A model generated the notes under the pieces. The model had not been told where the DNA came from. It worked only from the letters and a program-made list of their open reading frames with translations, and did not search any database. 64,000 nucleotides of DNA from Breviolum minutum Mf 1.05b.01 (taxonomy: Eukaryota > Sar > Dinophyceae > Suessiales > Symbiodiniaceae). How positions within the stretch are numbered: position 1 is the stretch's first letter; each line of letters opens with the position of its first letter. Of this stretch, positions 57,773 to 64,000 are shown piece after piece. Location: positions 124,001 through 188,000 of the forward strand of contig DF239304.1 in the NCBI GenBank assembly GCA_000507305.1. Reading direction: 5' to 3'. The position numbers and the translations under genes were made by a program.

Positions 57773-58588
57773 TCAACAAGGATGGTTGTTGGAATATACA
57801 CATTTATATATATATAAAATAAATATATATATGATATAAACATTCGTTGTGTATATTTCATTACCTAAATGAACTGAAATCAGGTTTGACGCCTTGGATT
57901 CCATTTTCAACTCCAGTAATTCGCCACTGAAGGGTATGGGCGGATGGGCGATAATAAGCTCAGATTCACAACATTCTGACACAATGCAGCTGTTTCCAAG
58001 ATACACTTCATGCATAAAACTGGCATAAAACCAGCACCTACACCTACCCATTGAAGAAAAACATGGTATGGAACCTGGTGACCTCGATTCGGTTCTTGGT
58101 TTTTTGAGTTGAGGAATTGTGTTGCAATTGTTTGGACCGTTGGATTGCATTGGTATACACGAAAAAACCAAGGTACAACTGGCGAGGTTGTTTGGGATGC
58201 CCAGTTTGTCAAGAGTTGCTTCCAAAGATCCAACGGATTCAGGGCAACATAGCAAATGCTTGATCGAACTGCCATTGTTCCACTGTTGTAGCATGCAATG
58301 TTGAAAGCATTCTCTTTGTTCCATCCCGTCATATTTTCCCAGCAACCCATCCGAAAGTGCATGAGCTGAACGGCCAAATATAGTTGATGCCAAAGCATGG
58401 CCTGGTCGGGCATGCGACGTTTCCATTTCGTCCCAGCATGATTCGGGTGTTTTGAATCGTTTGTTTGACTTCAAGTTTGCACGTGCAAACTTGAATTCAG
58501 ACATACTGGAAGGTATCATATTACATTTGACACTGTTATGATTCATGACATAAAATATTTGTTTTGTTGACTTGTTATGACTTCTCAA
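57773..58588 (-). CDS. Doubtful long ORF on the minus strand
   Basis: 271 codons without a stop, unusual for non-coding DNA, but Cys/Ser/Asn-rich with no domain or repeat. The last 25 codons are translated AT-repeat (Tyr/Ile). Every well-supported host gene nearby is on +. Most likely chance or a decayed gene. Confidence 0.18.
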   Translation of the reverse strand: MRSHNKSTKQIFYVMNHNSVKCNMIPSSMSEFKFARANLKSNKRFKTPESCWDEMETSHARPGHALASTIFGRSAHALSDGLLGKYDGMEQRECFQHCMLQQWNNGSSIKHLLCCPESVGSLEATLDKLGIPNNLASCTLVFSCIPMQSNGPNNCNTIPQLKKPRTESRSPGSIPCFSSMGRCRCWFYASFMHEVYLGNSCIVSECCESELIIAHPPIPFSGELLELKMESKASNLISVHLGNEIYTTNVYIIYIFILYIYKCVYSNNHPC

Positions 58589-58841
58589 ATCTAATCCCTC
58601 TCTTTTAATCTAATGTGGGGATGTGGTCCGCCTTGCTACACCAACTGCATGGGATTAGTACCGGTGATCTTTGCAGGTGAGAGCTAGACCGCTGGAGTAC
58701 GCTTCAGCCGACGATCAAGTTGGCAAAGGCGCAGATTGGTTTGTTTGATCTCATGTTGGGATACCAGGATACCAATTATTGGGATACCCGCCAAAACCCC
58801 AGGATTTTTGATGATTTTTGTTGCTGGCCTAAGACCTGGCC

Positions 58842-60452
58842 ATGTCTTTCAGTTTTAGAAAAAAAACCAAAACCTTGAGTCTCCCGAGACTGATGGTGAC
58901 TGAGGAGACGCATGCACTCAGTCATTTTGAGGATATTTACAAGGTACCCATGGAATGCCTCCATTCCAAATGCCATATTTGTTGCTGGCATTTGGCAACC
59001 TTCCTCATTCCATCAGCTTCAGCGTATTTAAGGCTCAAGACTTCAACCAGTCACCCGTTCTTTTTAATCTAGGCCCCCAAGGGCCCGTGCTGCGGTGCCG
59101 CCATCGTCATCCGGTACAATTTTCAGATGGATCACCTGAAGAGTGTTTGGAAAGATGCTCCTGCCATTACCCGCAGCTTCACTGTGATTCCATTGGTTTT
59201 ACATATAGCAGGCTGGCGTTGGTTTCAGCAACTGAAGCTTGGCGCATGATTTTTTGTTGTAAAGTGGGATTTAGTTGGTTGGTAAACCAATGAGGTGTAC
59301 GGTAGAGGCATTGAGAAGGCAACTTGCTGCTACATTTTTGTTAGGATTTGAAGTTTGAAGCACACAAATCAGGAATGGCTTGAAGCTTTCCCTTTATACT
59401 TTCAGGACACTTGTCCTGGGTGGGTTTGAGGGATTGTGGGTTTTGTTATGTTGTGTTTGTGGATTTGTGGACTCATCGTCACACGACCTGCGCAATGCGA
59501 ATGATACAAGATAGGTCAAGACACACAAAACTTTAGTAGGACCTGGCAGGCAATGCGTATCAATTCACATTGAATTTGAGTTTTTTTGGGGTGAGCGGGT
59601 ATCGTGGTTGTAAGATTACAGCAACCGACTTATCCTTACCCTACACTGTGCAGTGATTTTGTGTATGGTGATGATAGTGAATCATCAGTGGAGCATGCAA
59701 TCTCGCAGCTCCAGCCTCTAACTGCTTGCTGATGGTGATTTTTTGCCCGCAGGAATCAAGGGCATTACTGGGCCGTCCTCACATCTCCATTATGGGAACC
59801 GCCAGGAGGAGAGCAATCTGATTTGGGTGAAAAAGTGGTCCAAGATCTTGACTCAGAGAGAAAGATTGATGGATGATTAGTCTTTAATCATTCGTGGTTT
59901 CAGTTTCACAGGTTTTGTGAGGTTTTATGATATTTAAGGATATCGAGTGAACTGTATGGCGTGTCTCCTGGCGACAGAATGTGTTGGGTTTCTTCCAGAT
60001 TTGAGACCAACTCTGTTCGCATACAGGTTATATGATAGGAATTCACTGTGGTTGATCATATTCAGTGCCTGCCGCAACAGGAGTGTTGCAGTTGCTCATC
60101 GTAGTGGCTTACCTGATTTACTTAGAAGGGGTGATGTGTGGAAGTTCTGGCCAGAGATGGAGCATTGATGGACTTTGAACTTCATCATGATATTAAAAAA
60201 AGGATGGATGGCATTTTTTAATCATCTTCTTCTCAAAGCATGGAGAAAAACAAAACGCCAAAAGGAACAAGATTTCTTGCCGAGATAAACCGCAAAGTTT
60301 TCTTTGAGGTCCTCATGGCCTATTTGATCCTCATGCAATTGCCCCGTTTGGAGCTCGCGATGGGCTCTGGGAAGCTGTTGCTGTGGAGCACTGCCGCAGC
60401 CCTTGCGGTCAACCTCCTTTTTTTGCAGCTCGGCATGAGAAGATTGAGAATG
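58842..60452 (+). CDS. Derlin-like multi-pass membrane protein
   Basis: Exon 58842-58943 starts with ATG (MSFSFRKKTKT) and ends in phase 0 before GTACCC. Exon 59127-59249 joins in frame after TTTTCAG and reads LKSVWKDAPAITRSFTVIPL, then a hydrophobic helix. The W-x(3)-P-x-I/V-T-R-S pattern followed by a first transmembrane helix is the Derlin/rhomboid-pseudoprotease N-terminus; Derlins help export misfolded proteins from the endoplasmic reticulum. The exon may be spliced (GC after ATAGCAG) rather than end at TGA 59247-59249. Exon about 60272-60452 encodes two more helices (FFEVLMAYLILMQLP and LLLWSTAAALAVNLLFLQLG). It probably belongs to the same gene, but phase was not proven. The family call rests on one motif. 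Confidence 0.5.
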
Positions 60453-61518
60453 GTATGAGAAGGTCATGTGCTTGGAGTGAAGTGACGATGCCAGTTGTGC
60501 GAGCATGTGATGCAGATATACCAATATAACACATCATTCATATATATACGTATATGTATTTGCATTATTTATATATTGTAATTGGACCTTCCTGCGTCAA
60601 TTTTTGCTTTGATTCACTCAATGAATTTGCTTATTCATATAAATGATCTATATTCAGTTCAATAGATGAACCCATCATAGTTGTACAACGGAGGGGTGTA
60701 TCAGTTTGTATCCAATTCCTCCGCCGGTATCCAGGCTCTTTGCAGTGGTGTTGGATGTTCTCTACCAAGCCTTAAGCTGGGAATCCAGGTGGCCTTTCAT
60801 TCCATCGAGAGGGTTCATCCCTGTATGTGTCTATGGATTCACCGTCAGTTGTTTGGCCAGTGGTGAAGATGAAACAACTTTGCTTGGCATTCCTTTAAAG
60901 AAGTCAGAGCCTGAGACCGGCATGCCAACTTTGAATGTTTTTTTTATTGAATAGCTGGCATCCAGCTAAAAATTACCCATCAGGATATGTAGTCCTTTTC
61001 TACGTCAAGATGACCTACGAAGTCTGAAATGCTTCAAATTCAAACTTAAACCATGGACTAATTTAAGCAGGAAGTTGCAATAGCACCATTCATTAGGTTC
61101 ATTAGCAAGACTGTGTCAGGAACTCTGCTGCATTTTTCAGTCATGTGACGGTTTCGTTTTGACCCACGGGTTCAAGAGCTTCAATCCATTCGGGCTCTTC
61201 TGTATGATTTTGCCACTCCACTTTCCTTCACAAATGGCATTGCAGCCTTCCTATTGAAGGTACTTCTGGTCGTACTTAAAAAATCTTAAATAAGAAGCGC
61301 CCCTTGGATGGAGCAATGACCCTTGAAACCTGCTATTAGTTACCCTGGCAATGAAGGTGGAAGACAGTAGGATGCCCCAGCAAAAACATGCAAAACAATA
61401 CAGGTTGAAGATGTTTGGACGACAAATTGCTTTTGAGGAAGAGGCACCTATCTTCATCGGCTACCAGGTTTACTAGGTTTACCAGGTCTTTGGTGCTGTT
61501 ATATCATCTCGTATAGCC
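60453..61518. other. Region with one exon candidate
   Basis: A hydrophobic/aromatic segment at 60736-60860 on + (AVVLDVLYQALSWESRWPFI) follows TTTGCAG and ends near GTGAAG. It is a plausible exon of the preceding membrane gene, but its phase does not close with 60452. The rest shows nothing. Confidence 0.4.
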
Positions 61519-61733
61519 ATGTCCACCTCCAGGAAGTACAAACCTTTGGCCATCGTTGTCTTCTACTGCCTTGTGAATGGTTTCGGCGAGTTGCCGGTTG
61601 TGGCCGGCTTGGCGTTGGGCTATGTGAGGCGGCTGCAAGTGGAGGCGATATTGCCCTCAGATGGCAAGGTCCAAAGTTGCTCGGGGAGCAACATGAGCCA
61701 ACTTAGTGACGTGATGAGCTGTATGTTCAACAG
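61519..61733 (+). CDS. Candidate first exon with a membrane helix
   Basis: ATG at 61519, just after TATAGCC, opens MSTSRKYKPLAIVVFYCLVN, a basic start followed by a hydrophobic helix and a second hydrophobic stretch (LPVVAGLALGYV). A GT donor follows AACAG at 61734. The basic-then-hydrophobic start suggests a signal anchor. No family recognised. Confidence 0.4.
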
Positions 61734-62593
61734 GTGCTCACATCTTTACCTTCCTTTAAAAACCGGATAATCCATGCCGGTGACAAAATAGGCAAGAGGT
61801 TGCAGGAGCTACCCGAAGACTTGGGGAATTTCAGACAGTCCGGTCCTGTCAAACCTATGGCCTAAGGGCATCTAAGGGCCCTTTATGTTCCACATTCCAC
61901 ATCCAGTTCTAACCTTTTGATTCATTTGGTTCATATTTGCCACATGTTGCCACCCATCTTGAACTTTTGCTGTCAAAAATGCATGAATTGAGTAGATAGA
62001 ACGCCCCAAATAAGCTGACCTTCCATACCTTGAGCAAACATGAGCAAACAGCATAAGCCTCCGCATGTCACGACTGTACCAATACAGTTTTGCGCATTTG
62101 CGGTGTGATATAAACATGTCTTTTTTTTGAACTCCCTGTGGATGTTAGGAGGTTTAGTGAAGAGATGTCATTGGCAGTCAAAGGGCAGTTCATGATGAAT
62201 ATGTATGTTTCTGTTTCAGAGCCAGGAATACTAGGTATGATGTGATCTCTGAGCATTTTGCAACAATACTATGGGTACTGTGGGTGATTCCTTGAATGTG
62301 CCAGATTAAACTTTTGGTGGATTACCATGAAATCATTGATATCATAGCGTCATAGCTGAATTCTTGCATGTTCATTCTGTAAACAAAAGCCGTTTTGTAA
62401 GGCAAGTTAGGTGTCAAGAAGATACCTGCTGCACGTTCTGGCTTTTCTTAAAAAAACACATCCATACTACCATGCTTAATGAGGTCGTCATAAAGTGTTT
62501 ACTTTAGATACGCCTTTGCTGCTCAATTTCAAACACACCATCACAATTGGGTTCATGCAGGAGTTTTTTTTAAGAGGATGACCCTTTCAAAGT

Positions 62594-62696
62594 ACCCACC
62601 TAAAGTTTAAGATAGCCCCTGAAGATATACCATCTCAAAAGGAAAGTAGTCTTCCAACCATCATTTTTCAGGGGCTATGTTAAACTTCGGGGGTGT
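62594..62696. mobile_element. MITE-like inverted repeat, different family
   Basis: Arms 62594-62622 and 62668-62696 (29 bases, about 5 mismatches) share the core TTTAAGATAGCCCCTGA / TCAGGGGCTATGTTAAA. No coding capacity and no clear target duplication. Confidence 0.6.
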
Positions 62697-63416
62697 ATCC
62701 TTTCTTGATGATTTTTAGGGGGGGATTGGGGCCTTGGATCATTTTTCGATCCAAAAATCTTGATTTGAGCCAAGGATGGGAACGGCTACCTGCACTCTTC
62801 TTCGGGCGACAGTTGTTTGGTGGTCGTTGGATCCGCATTACCGATACATGTACCTCCAGAAGCTTTGCTTTTGGGGAAGCACGACTGCCAACAAGCTCAC
62901 AAAGAGCTGGACCACCGGAATTTCGAGTCCCTCTAAATTTGTTGTTACGTGCTGTGTGCTTGATTTCCGAGGGGTAGGGACCAGTTATGGAAGATTGTTC
63001 GATTTTTTCAACTCCCATGAGTTGCTGATTGAAAAAAGAAACTGCACACATGAAAGAAATTGACCAATGCTGTTTTTCATTCGATATTTTTGCCAATATA
63101 CTTAGCACAGCATCAATCATGAACTGACTGAATTATTTTTACACTTATGTACAAGCTATACTTTATTTACGACCATAGGATATTGACACCGATCAGCTGA
63201 CTCGATGGACTGAGGGTTCTTTGTGTTTGTCTCTAGACAGACATGCATGCATTATTGGCGTGTATTGTAAATGTTAACAAAACCTGTGCACATCTAGGAA
63301 TCATCTTCCAAAAATAGACAAGTGACCAACAAATACTTGTCCTCATAGCTCTTCATGAAGATGACTATACTGTAGATTCATCGATAACAAACCTATACAA
63401 ATCGTTCAATTATAAA

Positions 63417-63551
63417 ACATCATGAAACATCATGACGCATTTCTGAACATTTTCAAACACCGCGAAAGAACATTAAACAATGTGTAACATCATCAAAAAA
63501 ATCATGAAGCATCATGAAACACATCCTAAAACGTCATGAAACATAGTGAAA
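63417..63551. repeat. Degenerate ACATCATGAA minisatellite
   Basis: Roughly ten variants of AACATCATGAA / AACGTCATGAA in tandem, diverged in sequence and spacing. Confidence 0.75.
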
Positions 63552-63584
63552 CGTGGACAGTTTGCACCTTGTATTTGCACCCAG

Positions 63585-63756
63585 GCATTTGGAGGGCCTG
63601 GACATCGACTTGGACGTTAAAACACCAAAAAACAGCGACACGCACACGCCGATTTGCCAAAAAAGGAGCGTTGCCGCAAAAGGGTTGGGCCAAAATCCGT
63701 TGATCATGTTTTTAAGAAGCGAGAACCTGGAATTCCGGCAGCATATTGTGGCTTGA
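63585..63756 (+). CDS. Candidate terminal exon
   Basis: Begins with one base after CACCCAG and is open for 56 codons to TGA at 63754-63756. The reading starts acidic (HLEGLDIDLDVKTPKNSD), then turns basic, and ends in a hydrophobic/charged segment (NPLIMFLRSENLEF). A second frame is open for 35 codons. No family recognised. Confidence 0.42.
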
Positions 63757-63936
63757 TGAGATGTACATCATTGATTTTTCATGATTTTTCATTTTTGTGT
63801 TGGAAGTCCAATCTTATTCACCTGTCCGTTTCATTTCAATTCCGTGATATCCAATGGGGGTTTGAAGCCGGTGCTTCAACTTTGATCCTATTCCCCAAGT
63901 GTTTGGATACTAGCTATTGGCAGGTGAGGTACCGAC

Positions 63937-64000
63937 ATGGCCACCACAGGCACAGCGGATACAGCGGGAGCTGGGCCCAGTGGGCAGGTCCACATTGGTG
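63937..64000 (+). CDS. Start of a gene running off the window
   Basis: The ATG at 63937 has A at -2 and G at +4 and lies 16 bases after CAG, a possible spliced-leader acceptor. The 21 codons seen are Ala/Gly/Thr-rich (MATTGTADTAGAGPSG), typical of a flexible N-terminus. Too short to identify. Confidence 0.45.
   Translation, partial: MATTGTADTAGAGPSGQVHIG

Larger units (their letters stand above)
56865..58841. other. Intergenic stretch with weak candidates
   Basis: Holds the exon candidate 56967-57119, a doubtful minus ORF (57773-58588) and AT-rich simple sequence near 57800-57850. Confidence 0.4.
61734..63584. other. Intergenic stretch
   Basis: Contains the inverted repeat 62594-62696 and a repeat-rich tail. 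Around 62780-62980 both strands and several frames are open, with no domain, so no gene is called. Confidence 0.4.

Overview
This window looks like nuclear DNA of a dinoflagellate, most likely a Symbiodiniaceae-type alga. The reasons are: a long, gene-poor, AT-leaning sequence whose short exons nearly all lie on the + strand (unidirectional gene order); introns that begin with GC or GA as well as GT; an EF-hand protein family and degraded FNQSLEGV repeats that I associate with these genomes; and a dinoflagellate-style Ty1/copia element. There are no bacterial operons, ribosome binding sites, rRNAs, tRNAs or CRISPR arrays. Gene models were built by hand by finding AG acceptors and GT/GC/GA donors and requiring codon phase to carry across every junction. 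Where phase closes over several exons the model is strong even if the product is unknown.

Layout. 1-11 kb: the end of one membrane-protein gene (1608-2093), a palindrome-flanked 249-codon ORF (2984-3733), and a multi-exon membrane-protein gene ending at 10771. 10.9-11.6 kb: a decayed ubiquitin-like/FNQSLEGV-repeat gene. 12.9-21.2 kb: a seven-exon gene of unknown function. 22.7-23.6 kb: two phase-compatible exons of another gene. About 25-43.3 kb: a large EF-hand gene of at least 15 exons. One of its introns holds a full-length antisense copia retrotransposon (34676-41921), and two other introns hold MITE-like inverted repeats. 43.4-45.0 kb: an intron-free ankyrin plus protein-kinase gene. 45.4 kb: a 5-N assembly gap flanked by the same sequence twice. 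46-48 kb: a small multi-exon gene with a GC-rich last exon. 49.3-53.1 kb: a gene with seven or eight short exons. 53.8-56.9 kb: a SAM-dependent methyltransferase-like gene. 58.8-60.5 kb: a Derlin-like membrane-protein gene. 61.5 kb and 63.6-64.0 kb: further terminal or first exons.

The best-understood object is the copia element. It has 134-bp LTRs, a CAAGG target-site duplication, an initiator-tRNA-like primer site, a gag frame, an intact 1871-codon pol (zinc knuckle, protease, integrase, reverse transcriptase, RNase H) and an extra downstream ORF. A long insert between protease and integrase has a motif order resembling a degenerate cytosine-C5 methyltransferase, which is the most unusual feature here.

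Limits: start codons and 5' ends of most genes are not visible because of introns and probable spliced-leader trans-splicing. Product names rest on motifs seen by eye, not on database searches.
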